Assembly (NCBI GenBank): GCA_035265665.1
Contig: DATFOK010000154.1
Coordinates: 1 to 15,047, forward strand
Origin: DASUPK01 sp035265665
Lineage (GTDB): Bacteria > Actinomycetota > Thermoleophilia > Solirubrobacterales > 70-9
Length of the DNA stretch: 15,047 nt
Direction of reading: 5' to 3'
The stretch's first letter is position 1; every line of letters starts with the position of its first letter. Below, piece by piece: positions 7,014-13,568 of the stretch. The notes below the pieces were generated by a model. It ran no database searches and was not told the origin of the DNA. It worked only from the letters and a program-made list of their open reading frames with translations. A program made the translations under genes and the position numbers.

Positions 7014-8032
7014 GCACGCGCCCGGCACCCACGCCCGAGCCGCCGGCGGGCCTCGGTGGCTCCCGCGCCCAGCAGGCGGCGAGCGTCGCAATCGCCGTCG
7101 CCCGCGCCGTACCCGTCGTCTGGATCGTGCTCGCAGTGCTGATCGTCTGGATCTCGGCCGCCAGCCCGTTCTTCCTCACGCCGGAGGGGATCCTCGCCTA
7201 TCTCAAGCGCTCGGCTCCGCTGGCGATCCTCGCGATCGGCGCGTACTTCGTGCTCGCCTCCGGCGAGTTCGACCTCTCGGTCGGCTCCCTGGTCACGGTC
7301 GTGGTCGTGGTCGCGGCGCGCCTCAGCGACGGCGATCCGGCGAACACGATCCCGGTGATCGCGGTTTTGTTCGCGATCGGGGTCGCGGTCGGTCTCTTCA
7401 ACGGCTTCTGCACCACGATCCTGCGCGTCCCGTCGTTCATCGTCACCCTGGCGATGCTGCTGATGCTCAACGGCGCCGTCTTCCTGTGGACGGGGGGCGC
7501 GCCGCGGGGGGCGCTCGCCGACAACTTCCGGACGATCGGGCGCGAGGGAATCACCGGCATACCGGTTATCGAGGAGATCCCCTACTCGGTGATAGTCCTC
7601 GTCGCCTTCGCCGGCTTTGCGCTCTGGCTTGCGCAGGGCGGCTTCGGGCGGCGCGTGCTGGCCGTCGGCGACAACGACCGCGCCGCGGCGCTGTCCGGGA
7701 TCAGCGTGACGCGAGTGCGGATCGCGGCATTCGTGCTCTCCGCGACCTCGGCGGTGATCGCCGGGATTCTGCTGGGCGGCTTCGCGGGCGTCACCTCCCA
7801 GGTCGGGCAGGGGCTCGAGTTCCAGGCGATTACGGCGGCGGTGCTGGGCGGGACGGTTCTCGGCGGCGGGCGAGGCTCCGTCACCGGCGCCATCGGGGGT
7901 GCGCTGGTGCTCCAGGCGCTGTTCATGCTCCTGAACCTCTACGACGTGGATAACGCGGTCGAGCAGACCGTCACCGGCCTGCTGATCATCGCCGCGGTCG
8001 CACTGGCGGCGTTCCGGACGCGCGAGGCATGA
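7010..8032 (+). CDS. RbsC-type sugar ABC transporter permease, second of a pair
   Basis: A 340-residue membrane permease with the same fold and motif order as the gene before it but clearly diverged. SGEFDLSVGSLVTV is at 84-97, GLFNGFCTTILRVPSFIVTL at 128-147, GFGRRVLAVGDNDRAAALSG at 211-230 and AVLGGTVLGGGRGSVTGAIGG at 277-297. The N-terminal ~33 residues are Pro/Ala-rich and cytoplasmic, and the first membrane segment is at about 34-50. The start is GTG at 7010, overlapping the previous stop (GTGA), with GGAGG 7 nt upstream (6998-7002). An upstream ATG at 6923 would lie deep in the preceding gene and is rejected. It acts with the other permease, the double ATPase and the binding lipoprotein. 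The duplication is ancient, as the two are not near-identical. Confidence 0.92.
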   Translation: MSTRPAPTPEPPAGLGGSRAQQAASVAIAVARAVPVVWIVLAVLIVWISAASPFFLTPEGILAYLKRSAPLAILAIGAYFVLASGEFDLSVGSLVTVVVVVAARLSDGDPANTIPVIAVLFAIGVAVGLFNGFCTTILRVPSFIVTLAMLLMLNGAVFLWTGGAPRGALADNFRTIGREGITGIPVIEEIPYSVIVLVAFAGFALWLAQGGFGRRVLAVGDNDRAAALSGISVTRVRIAAFVLSATSAVIAGILLGGFAGVTSQVGQGLEFQAITAAVLGGTVLGGGRGSVTGAIGGALVLQALFMLLNLYDVDNAVEQTVTGLLIIAAVALAAFRTREA

Positions 8033-8083
8033 GGGGGGAGCGGACTCTTGGCTTACACAAACCCATTGGTGCAGTGCAGACGA

Positions 8084-8091
8084 GGAGGAGG
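8084..8091 (+). promoter_or_regulatory. Strong ribosome-binding site of the binding-protein gene
   Basis: GGAGGAGG ends 5 nt before the ATG at 8097 and is the strongest Shine-Dalgarno in the operon. The 64-nt gap that holds it is the first real intergenic space after the operon's 4-nt overlaps. It suits a binding protein made in excess over its membrane partners. I see no convincing separate promoter in the gap. Confidence 0.7.
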
Positions 8092-8096
8092 TACTC

Positions 8097-9302
8097 ATGA
8101 GTAGGCGACACAGCTGGACGCGGGTGGCGCTGATGCTGCTCGCGGCCATGACGCTCGCTATCACGATCGCTGCCTGCGGCGGCGATGATGATGACGGTGG
8201 CGACGGTGCTGCGTCTTTCACGCCGAGCCACAACCCTGACTTCTTCGACCGTCAGGAGATGGACCGGCAGCTGGCCCTGCGTGACGTTGAGCCGGAGGAC
8301 TTCGGAGCCGGCAACGATCCGTGGGTACAGGCGCTGGAGCCCAAGCTCGTCGATACGGCGCAGTACAAGAAGCCCGGCCCGTGGAACATCTGCTTCTCCA
8401 ACGCGGCCGTCGACAACCCGTGGCGAGTGGTGGGCTGGAACACGATGCAGCATCAGGTCGAGGCGCTCGGCGACCAGGTCGCCGACTTCAACACGACCGA
8501 CGCCGAGGCGAGCGACGACAAGCAGATCTCGGACCTGCAGTCGCTCGTTCGCGGCGACTGTGACGCGCTGATCGTCTCGCCGAACACGACGGAGACGCTG
8601 ACGCCGGCGGTGGAGCAGGCGTGCGCGTCTGGAGTCCCGGTCATCGTCTTCGACCGGGGCGTCAACACCGACTGCCCCGTGACGTTCATCCACCCGATCG
8701 GCGGATACGCGTTCGGCGCGGACGGGGCCGAGTTCCTGGCCGACAACGTCGATGCGGGCGGGAAGATCCTCGCGCTGCGAATCCTGCCTGGCGTGGACGT
8801 GCTCGAGACGAGATGGTCCGCAGCGCAGGAGGTGTTCGCGGACGCGGACGTGGAGATCGTGGGCGACGAGTTCACCGAGGGTGACGCGGCGACCGCGAAG
8901 CAGATCGTCACCGATTACATCGAGCGCGAGGGCGGCCTCGACGGCATCTGGATGGATGCCGGAGCGGTCGGAGTCGCGGCGGCGGAGGCGTTCGAGGACC
9001 AAGGGCTCGAGGTGCCGCCGATCAACGGCGAGGATCAGCTCGACTTCCTCCGGAAGTGGCAGGAGGACGGCCTGACCGCGATCGCGCCGGTGTACTCCAA
9101 TTTCCAGTGGAGGACCCCGATCATCGCGGCGCAGCGGATCCTCTCCGGCGAGCCGGTCCCCAAGGAGTGGATCCTGCCGCAGCCTCCGATCACCCAGGAC
9201 CAGCTCGAAACGGTCATCGCGGATAACGCGGACATGCCGCCGCTCCACTACGCGACCTGCGGCTGTGAGGATCTGCCCGGGTTCCCGGGCGACTGGCAGT
9301 AG
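8097..9302 (+). CDS. Sugar-binding lipoprotein of the ABC importer (periplasmic-binding-protein type I fold)
   Basis: A 401-residue exported lipoprotein. The signal peptide has basic residues 3-9, a hydrophobic core 10-24 and lipobox IAAC with C27 as the lipidated cysteine. An acidic GGDDDDGGDG linker follows. Residues about 41-95 form an unusually long lead-in before the binding fold. The fold itself starts at WNICFSNAAVDNPWR (96-110), has VIVFDRGV (182-189) at the sugar-contact DR of RbsB-like proteins, and shows GIWMDAGAVG (283-292) and INGEDQ (309-314) near the second lobe. Six further cysteines (99, 155, 176, 193, 388, 390) could form disulfides outside the cell. The two near the end lie in TCGCEDLPGFPGDW. 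It delivers the ligand to the two permeases upstream. Ligand identity is unknown. The start is fixed by a strong ribosome-binding site. Confidence 0.93.
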   Translation: MSRRHSWTRVALMLLAAMTLAITIAACGGDDDDGGDGAASFTPSHNPDFFDRQEMDRQLALRDVEPEDFGAGNDPWVQALEPKLVDTAQYKKPGPWNICFSNAAVDNPWRVVGWNTMQHQVEALGDQVADFNTTDAEASDDKQISDLQSLVRGDCDALIVSPNTTETLTPAVEQACASGVPVIVFDRGVNTDCPVTFIHPIGGYAFGADGAEFLADNVDAGGKILALRILPGVDVLETRWSAAQEVFADADVEIVGDEFTEGDAATAKQIVTDYIEREGGLDGIWMDAGAVGVAAAEAFEDQGLEVPPINGEDQLDFLRKWQEDGLTAIAPVYSNFQWRTPIIAAQRILSGEPVPKEWILPQPPITQDQLETVIADNADMPPLHYATCGCEDLPGFPGDWQ

Positions 9303-9342
9303 GCGAGTAGCCCGAGGAGTGCCCACCCTCCTCGAAGTGGCG

Positions 9343-9377
9343 ACGGCCGGGCGCGGCAGCGAGCCGCGCCCGGCCGT
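9343..9377 (+). terminator. Very stable hairpin after the binding-protein gene
   Basis: A perfect 15-bp stem, almost all G-C (arms 9343-9357 and 9363-9377), encloses a 5-nt AGCGA loop. No U-run follows (next bases are TACCTCC), so it is not a textbook intrinsic terminator. In high-GC organisms such stems can terminate, attenuate or protect the 3' end of the upstream message. It lies 43 nt before the epimerase gene and may lower expression of that gene relative to the binding protein. Confidence 0.65.
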
Positions 9378-9419
9378 TACCTCCTTGCCTCTGCAGCCCG
9401 TGGCCCCCCCGTGCGCCCA

Positions 9420-10268
9420 ATGAGACGGATCGGGGCGAATCTCTGGATCTGGGAGTCGCCGATCACCGACGCGGTGATCGGCGAGCTCGCTCCGCGCGTC
9501 GCGGACCTGGGTTTCGACGTGGTCGAGCTGCCGGTCGAGGAGCCCGGCGCATGGGACCCGAGCCTCGCGGTGGAGGCGATCGCACGGGCGGGCCTCGGCG
9601 CGAGCGTGTGCTGCGTCATGCCGCCCGGGCGGGACCTCGCGGTCGCGGACTCCGAGGTCGTCGCTCAGACCCAGGATTACCTCCGGCACTGCGTCGAGGT
9701 CGCGACCCACGTCGGCTCGGGGACGGTCGCAGGTCCGATGTACTCCGCCGTGGGTCGCTTGTGGCGGCTTGACGAGGCCGAGCGGAGCGAGACGGTCGCG
9801 CTCGTCGCCGAGCGGCTGCGGCCGGTTGCGGAGTTCGCCGCGGAGCGGGAGGTCAAGCTCGCCGTGGAGCCGCTCAACCGCTACGAGACCAGCCTCGTGA
9901 ACACCGTCGAGCAGGCGCTGGCATTGATCGAAGCGCTGGATCACCCGGCAGGGGGTCTGCTGCTCGATACGTTCCACCTCAACATCGAGGAGAAGAGGCC
10001 GGCGGACGCGGCGCGGCGGGCCGCGGGACACATCGCCCACGTCCACGCCTGCGGGACGGATCGCGGGGCGCCCGGGACGGACAGCTTCGACTGGCCCGAG
10101 TTTGTCGCGGCGCTCGATGACGCCGGCTACGCCGGCCCGCTGTGCATCGAGTCGTTCACCTCGGCGAACGAGGTGATCGCCACCGCCGCCTCGATCTGGC
10201 GCCCGCTGGCGGAGTCGCCGGACGCGCTCGCGCGCGACGGCCTGGGGTTCCTCCGCGGATTCAAATGA
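9420..10268 (+). CDS. Ketose 3-epimerase (D-tagatose/D-psicose 3-epimerase type)
   Basis: A 282-residue TIM-barrel protein, the usual length of D-psicose/D-tagatose/L-ribulose 3-epimerases, which invert C3 of free ketoses using Mn2+ or Co2+. Counting from the ATG at 9420, the metal ligands fall at E150 (LAVEPLNRYE), D183 (LLDTFHLNIEE), H209 (AHVHACG) and E244 (LCIESF). Substrate contacts would be E156, H186 and R215. These are the numbers I recall for the Agrobacterium tumefaciens enzyme, which supports both the family and this start. A GTG at 9411 would add three residues. No Shine-Dalgarno is visible before either start. It follows the transporter genes after a strong hairpin and most likely serves the same pathway. 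The exact ketose is unknown, and a related hydroxypyruvate-isomerase-like role is the main alternative. Confidence 0.87.
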   Translation: MRRIGANLWIWESPITDAVIGELAPRVADLGFDVVELPVEEPGAWDPSLAVEAIARAGLGASVCCVMPPGRDLAVADSEVVAQTQDYLRHCVEVATHVGSGTVAGPMYSAVGRLWRLDEAERSETVALVAERLRPVAEFAAEREVKLAVEPLNRYETSLVNTVEQALALIEALDHPAGGLLLDTFHLNIEEKRPADAARRAAGHIAHVHACGTDRGAPGTDSFDWPEFVAALDDAGYAGPLCIESFTSANEVIATAASIWRPLAESPDALARDGLGFLRGFK

Positions 10269-10315
10269 CGGCTGAACTGGCGATCAGGGCAGGGAGCTGA
10301 CCAAAGGCATCCGCA

Positions 10316-10321
10316 TACGAT
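10316..10321 (+). promoter_or_regulatory. Possible -10 element before the DUF899 gene
   Basis: TACGAT matches four of six -10 consensus bases and would start a transcript near 10328, about 47 nt before the ATG. No good -35 is at the right distance. This is weak evidence that the DUF899 gene has its own promoter in the 106-nt gap. Confidence 0.3.
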
Positions 10322-10374
10322 GAGTTTCACCGCTGCCTTGAGTCTCGATTGGTGTACCCGAGGAAGGAGCCGAG

Positions 10375-11112
10375 ATGCCTGAGCACAAGACCGGAACGCG
10401 CGAGGAATGGGAGTCGGCCCGTGCCGAGCTCGCGAAGCTCGAAGCCGAGCAGGCCGAGCGCAATCAGGAGATCACGGAGAAGCGCCGGGCGCTGCCCTGG
10501 GTCCCCGTCGAGAAGGACTACGAGTTCGACACTGAAGAAGGCAAGAAGAGCCTGGCGGAGCTCTTCGACGGGCGCTCACAGCTGCTCGCCTACAACATCA
10601 TGTACGGGCCCGACTACGAGGTCGGCGCCTGCCCCGGGTGCTCGAACCTCGGCGACCAGTTCGACGGCGTGGTCGTCCACATGAACCATCGAGACGTGAC
10701 GATGATGTGCTTCTCGCGGGCGCCGATCGATCGCCTTGTCGCCTACAAGGAACGCATGGGCTGGCAGTTCCCGTACGTGTCGACCTACAACACCGGCTTC
10801 CCGTTCGACTTCGGGCTGGCGATGACCGAGGAGCAGGCCCAGCAGATCCCGGAGGTCCAGGAGATGGTCAGCGACCCGCCGGATTGGCTCCAGGAGTGGT
10901 CGCAACAGGTCGGCGCTGACCTCAAGGATGGCCTGCGCGAGAACCCGAGCTTCATCGCCTTCGCGCGGGAGAACGGGACCGTCTACCACACCTACACCGT
11001 GTCGGCGCCCGACCCGTTCGTGGCCCCGTACTACTCGTTCCTCCTCAACCGCACGCCGAAGGAGCAGCCCGAGGAGCCGCGCGCCTGGCGCAAGGACGAA
11101 TACCCGGACTGA
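10375..11112 (+). CDS. DUF899-family thioredoxin-like protein
   Basis: A 245-residue soluble protein. A charged, probably helical N-terminus (residues about 8-37, rich in Glu/Ala/Lys/Arg) precedes LPWVPVEKDYEFDT. The core follows: LAYNIMYGPDYEVGACPGCS with a CxxC at C86 and C89, then HMNHRDVTMMCFSRAPIDRL (102-121), AYKERMGWQFPYVSTYNT (123-140) and FDFG (144-147). The end has GTVYHTYTV and a short tail. This order is the DUF899 pattern, a thioredoxin-like fold often annotated as dithiol-disulfide or DUF899 domain protein with no settled function. There is no signal peptide. AAGGAG (10364-10369) sits 5 nt before the ATG. The link to the sugar locus is only by position, and the gap of 106 nt with a possible -10 suggests separate expression. 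The family call is firm; the function is not. Confidence 0.88.
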   Translation: MPEHKTGTREEWESARAELAKLEAEQAERNQEITEKRRALPWVPVEKDYEFDTEEGKKSLAELFDGRSQLLAYNIMYGPDYEVGACPGCSNLGDQFDGVVVHMNHRDVTMMCFSRAPIDRLVAYKERMGWQFPYVSTYNTGFPFDFGLAMTEEQAQQIPEVQEMVSDPPDWLQEWSQQVGADLKDGLRENPSFIAFARENGTVYHTYTVSAPDPFVAPYYSFLLNRTPKEQPEEPRAWRKDEYPD

Positions 11113-11114
11113 GT

Positions 11115-11135
11115 CCGCCGCGGCGCTCGCGGCGG
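11115..11135 (+). terminator. Hairpin after the DUF899 gene
   Basis: Arms CCGCCGCG (11115-11122) and CGCGGCGG (11128-11135) give a perfect 8-bp G-C stem with a 5-nt loop, starting 2 nt past the stop codon. A loosely T-containing stretch (11143-11151) follows. Probably a terminator or transcript end structure separating this gene from the antiporter gene. Confidence 0.5.
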
Positions 11136-11148
11136 CCCGGGCTGTTGT

Positions 11149-11154
11149 TATACG
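11149..11154 (+). promoter_or_regulatory. Possible -10 element giving a leaderless antiporter mRNA
   Basis: TATACG (or TTATAC one base earlier) lies 7 nt before the GTG at 11161, the normal -10 to +1 distance. No Shine-Dalgarno precedes the GTG, so transcription starting at the start codon itself would explain translation. No clear -35 is present. Confidence 0.4.
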
Positions 11155-11160
11155 GGCGCC

Positions 11161-12666
11161 GTGAGCGACGCCAATCTGATCCTGATCACCGGCGGTCTGC
11201 TGATCGCCGGATTGTTCGCCACCGTCTTGGCGGGGAGGCTGCGCGTCCCCGGGCTGGTGCTGTTCCTCGGGCTCGGTATGGCGGTCGGGTCCGACGGATT
11301 CGGCTGGATCGACTTCGACGACTACGAGCTGGCGCGCACGATCGGCGTGGTCGCACTGGCGCTGATCCTCTTCGAGGGCGGGCTCAGCGTCGGATTCGGC
11401 GAGATCCTGCCGGTGCTGAGGCCGTCCACCGCCCTGGCGTTCGTCGGGACCCTGGTCACCGCTGCGGTCACCGGCCTCGCGGCGACCTGGCTCTTCGATC
11501 TCTCCTTCCTGGAGGGAATGCTCTTGGGCGCGATCGTCTCGGCGACCGATGGCGCTGCGATTTTCGGACTGCTGCGTCAATCGCGATTGCGCCAGCGTCT
11601 CACCCGGACGCTCGAGGGAGAGTCGGGGCTCAACGACCCGGTGGCGATCCTCCTGGTCGTCGGGCTGATCGATTGGATCCAGCTGCCCGACTACGGGGCC
11701 GGCGACATGGCCTGGCTGCTGGTCCGCGAGCTCTCGATCGGGCTGGCCGCCGGGCTCGCCGTCGGCTGGCTGGCGGTCCAGGGGCTGCGTCGCGCGTGGC
11801 TTGGCAGCGAGGCGGGCTATGTGATCGGGACGATGGGTGCCGCCGCACTGGCGTACGGCGCGGCGAGCAGCCTGCACGGATCCGGGTTCCTCGCCGTCTA
11901 CCTGGCTGGACTGGTGCTCGGGACCGTGCCGATCCCCGCCAAACGCGCGGTCGTCGTCTTCCACGAGGGGCTCGCCCTGGTGGCGCAGGTGACGATGTTC
12001 GTGGTCCTGGGCCTGCTCGTGTTTCCGTCCCAGCTCGGCGACGTCGCGCTCGAGGGCACCGTCCTGGCGATCGTCCTGGTCTTCCTGGCGCGGCCGATCG
12101 CGACGCTGATCAGCACCGCCTTCGAGAGATTCAGTCTCCGTGAGCGCGCCGTGCTGGCCTGGGCCGGGCTGCGAGGGGCTGTGCCGGTCGTCCTCGCCAC
12201 CTTCCCGGTCATCGACGGCGTCTCGCACAGCTTCGACTTCTTCAACATCGTCTTCTTCGCGGTGCTGCTCTCGACCCTGGTCCAAGGAGCGACCTTCGAG
12301 CCGTTCGCCCATGCCCTTGGCGTGACGACCGAGGGTCCGATCAGGGAGGCCGCCATCCGCCGCCCACACACGGCCGGACAGAGCGCGCAGATACTGATAC
12401 TGAGGCCATGGGGGCAGGCGGACGGCGACGCGTCCTTTCCGACCACTGTGCTTGCCACCTCCGTGGAGGAACAGCTCCTCTCCCGGCTCGACCGGCCCGG
12501 AGCTCTCGTCGTCCTCTCGGACGGCCGCTACGCGTTCACCGGGCCGATCATGGGGGTGGGACCTGCAAGTGCCCTGCAGACCGAAGCCCGCCGACGGCTC
12601 TCGCATGCCGGCTCGGATTCGGAACGGGCCTGGTGGCGTGACGTGATCGGCGAGCTCGCTCGCTGA
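11161..12666 (+). CDS. CPA1-type (NhaP-like) Na+ or K+/H+ antiporter
   Basis: A 501-residue membrane protein with about 12-13 transmembrane segments between residues 5 and 388. It has CPA1 motifs: ILFEGGLSVGF (69-79), IVSATDGAAIF (125-135), EGESGLNDPVAILLV (152-166) with the N158-D159 pair expected to take part in ion and proton exchange, and AWAGLRGAVPVVLATFP (333-349). These point to the NhaP/NhaP2 branch, which exports Na+ or K+ in exchange for protons for pH, salt or volume control. The remaining ~110 residues (390-501) are soluble and probably cytoplasmic. They hold short strand-like stretches (AQILILRP, GALVVLSDG) but lack a clear TrkA-C signature. The start is GTG at 11161, with no Shine-Dalgarno and a possible leaderless promoter. 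It converges on the TetR gene with a 13-nt gap. Confidence 0.9.
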   Translation: MSDANLILITGGLLIAGLFATVLAGRLRVPGLVLFLGLGMAVGSDGFGWIDFDDYELARTIGVVALALILFEGGLSVGFGEILPVLRPSTALAFVGTLVTAAVTGLAATWLFDLSFLEGMLLGAIVSATDGAAIFGLLRQSRLRQRLTRTLEGESGLNDPVAILLVVGLIDWIQLPDYGAGDMAWLLVRELSIGLAAGLAVGWLAVQGLRRAWLGSEAGYVIGTMGAAALAYGAASSLHGSGFLAVYLAGLVLGTVPIPAKRAVVVFHEGLALVAQVTMFVVLGLLVFPSQLGDVALEGTVLAIVLVFLARPIATLISTAFERFSLRERAVLAWAGLRGAVPVVLATFPVIDGVSHSFDFFNIVFFAVLLSTLVQGATFEPFAHALGVTTEGPIREAAIRRPHTAGQSAQILILRPWGQADGDASFPTTVLATSVEEQLLSRLDRPGALVVLSDGRYAFTGPIMGVGPASALQTEARRRLSHAGSDSERAWWRDVIGELAR

Positions 12667-12679
12667 GGGGAGGAGTGAG

Positions 12680-13471
12680 TCAGGCTTCCTGCGTTCGCGC
12701 GGCGAGCCCCTCGACGAACAGGTCGAGGAGCAGCTCGAAGCGAGCGTCCTGGTCGGCCATCGCGAAGTGGTCGGCCGACTCGAGCAGGTTCGGAAAGCGA
12801 TCGGCGGGGAGGGAGCCGAGGTACTCGGTGACCATCCGGCCGGCCTCCTCCGCCGGCGGGGCGCTCGGAGGCTCCTGCTCGGCGAATCCGGCCTCGTCCA
12901 TGGTGAACCCGTTGACGACTGAGATCATCAGGAGGTAGCTCTGCACGGCCAGGTCGTCCGGGATGCCGCCGGCGCGGAGGATCGCCAGCACTCGCTCTGA
13001 CAGGCGAAGGGCGTTGGGGCCCATCGGAACCCGCCCGATCGAGATCTGGACGATGTCGCGGTGCCCGAGGATCGTGGCGCGCATGATGCGGGCGACGTCC
13101 TTGAACTGCTCCTGCCAGCGCTCCGGCTCGGGGTCGGGGATCTCGTCCACCTGCTCACCGATCACCTCCTCCATCACCAGGTCGAGCAGACCGTCCTTCG
13201 AGCCGACGTGCCAGTAGAGGGAGGCGGCGCCCGTATCGAGCTCCTCGGCGACCCGGCGCATGCTGAATCCGTCGAGACCCTCGGCATCGAGCACCTTGAT
13301 CGCAGCCGCCACGATCGCCGCGCGCGTCAGGGGATCTCGCCGCCGGCCTCTCGCCCGCTCGGGGACGCGCTGCCAGGGCGGTGGGGGAAGTTGATCCCGC
13401 TGTCCATCCGCGGCCTCGTCGTTCGTCGTCTTCTTGGTGGGCTCCTTAGCCACTCGAACAGCGTACTCCAC
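12680..13471 (-). CDS. TetR-family transcriptional repressor
   Basis: A 263-residue regulator. A charged N-terminal extension (1-46, with KEPTKK and RARGRRRDPLTR) leads into the TetR helix-turn-helix at about 47-95: AAIVAAAIKVLDAEGLDGFS, MRRVAEELDTGAASLYWHVG and SKDGLLDLVMEEV. LYWHV matches the true TetR subclass. Residues about 115-257 form the all-helical ligand and dimer domain, resembling the tetracycline-repressor-like C-terminal class. It is divergent from an MFS exporter gene, so it most likely represses that gene and itself until a toxic or exported ligand binds. The start is uncertain: GTG at 13471 gives this length, GTG at 13453 would drop six residues, and neither has a good ribosome-binding site. 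The family is certain, the ligand unknown. Confidence 0.92.
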   Translation of the reverse strand: MEYAVRVAKEPTKKTTNDEAADGQRDQLPPPPWQRVPERARGRRRDPLTRAAIVAAAIKVLDAEGLDGFSMRRVAEELDTGAASLYWHVGSKDGLLDLVMEEVIGEQVDEIPDPEPERWQEQFKDVARIMRATILGHRDIVQISIGRVPMGPNALRLSERVLAILRAGGIPDDLAVQSYLLMISVVNGFTMDEAGFAEQEPPSAPPAEEAGRMVTEYLGSLPADRFPNLLESADHFAMADQDARFELLLDLFVEGLAARTQEA

Positions 13472-13477
13472 TCGAAC
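13450..13477. repeat. Direct repeat of CCACTCGAAC at the TetR start
   Basis: Two exact copies of CCACTCGAAC (13450-13459 and 13468-13477) are spaced by 18 bp and overlap the first codons of the TetR gene. Each carries TCGAAC, the reverse complement of the GTTCGA seen at 13515 and 13550. They may be TetR half-sites for autorepression. Confidence 0.45.
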
Positions 13478-13481
13478 GACG

Positions 13482-13511
13482 TTGCAGAAGACTCGGATTG
13501 GGTGCTAGAAC
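13482..13511 (+). promoter_or_regulatory. Candidate promoter of the MFS exporter gene
   Basis: TTGCAG (13482-13487), an 18-nt spacer and TAGAAC (13506-13511). Transcription would begin near 13518, inside the palindromic element that follows, giving a leader of about 50 nt. Both hexamers match four of six consensus bases. Confidence 0.5.
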
Positions 13512-13522
13512 ACTGTTCGAGT
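13508..13522. promoter_or_regulatory. Palindromic GAACACTGTTC with GTTCGAGT, candidate TetR operator
   Basis: GAACA-c-TGTTC (13508-13518) is a perfect inverted repeat overlapping the -10 and start of the exporter promoter. It runs into GTTCGAGT (13515-13522), the inverse of the ACTCGAAC copies near 13452 and 13470. More GTTCG words follow at 13532 and 13550. The position is right for repression by the divergent TetR protein. Confidence 0.5.
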
Positions 13523-13568
13523 TCAAACAAAGTTCGTCAAGGGATGCACGTTCGACAAGGAGAAGCTC

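Noticed and set aside
8033..8096. Internal promoter before the binding-protein gene
   Set aside because: TTGGCT and TTACAC near 8048-8058 have no matching -10 at the right distance; the strong ribosome-binding site explains the gap better.
7986..10046. Long antisense open frame (686 codons) opposite the binding protein and epimerase
   Set aside because: It mirrors two well-recognised plus-strand genes, has Arg/Asp/His-rich low-complexity translation and no domain. It is a high-GC antisense artefact.
10576..12606. Long antisense open frame (676 codons) opposite the DUF899 and antiporter genes
   Set aside because: Its translation is Gln/Arg/Asp/Glu-rich with no family motif and spans two good genes and a hairpin on the other strand.
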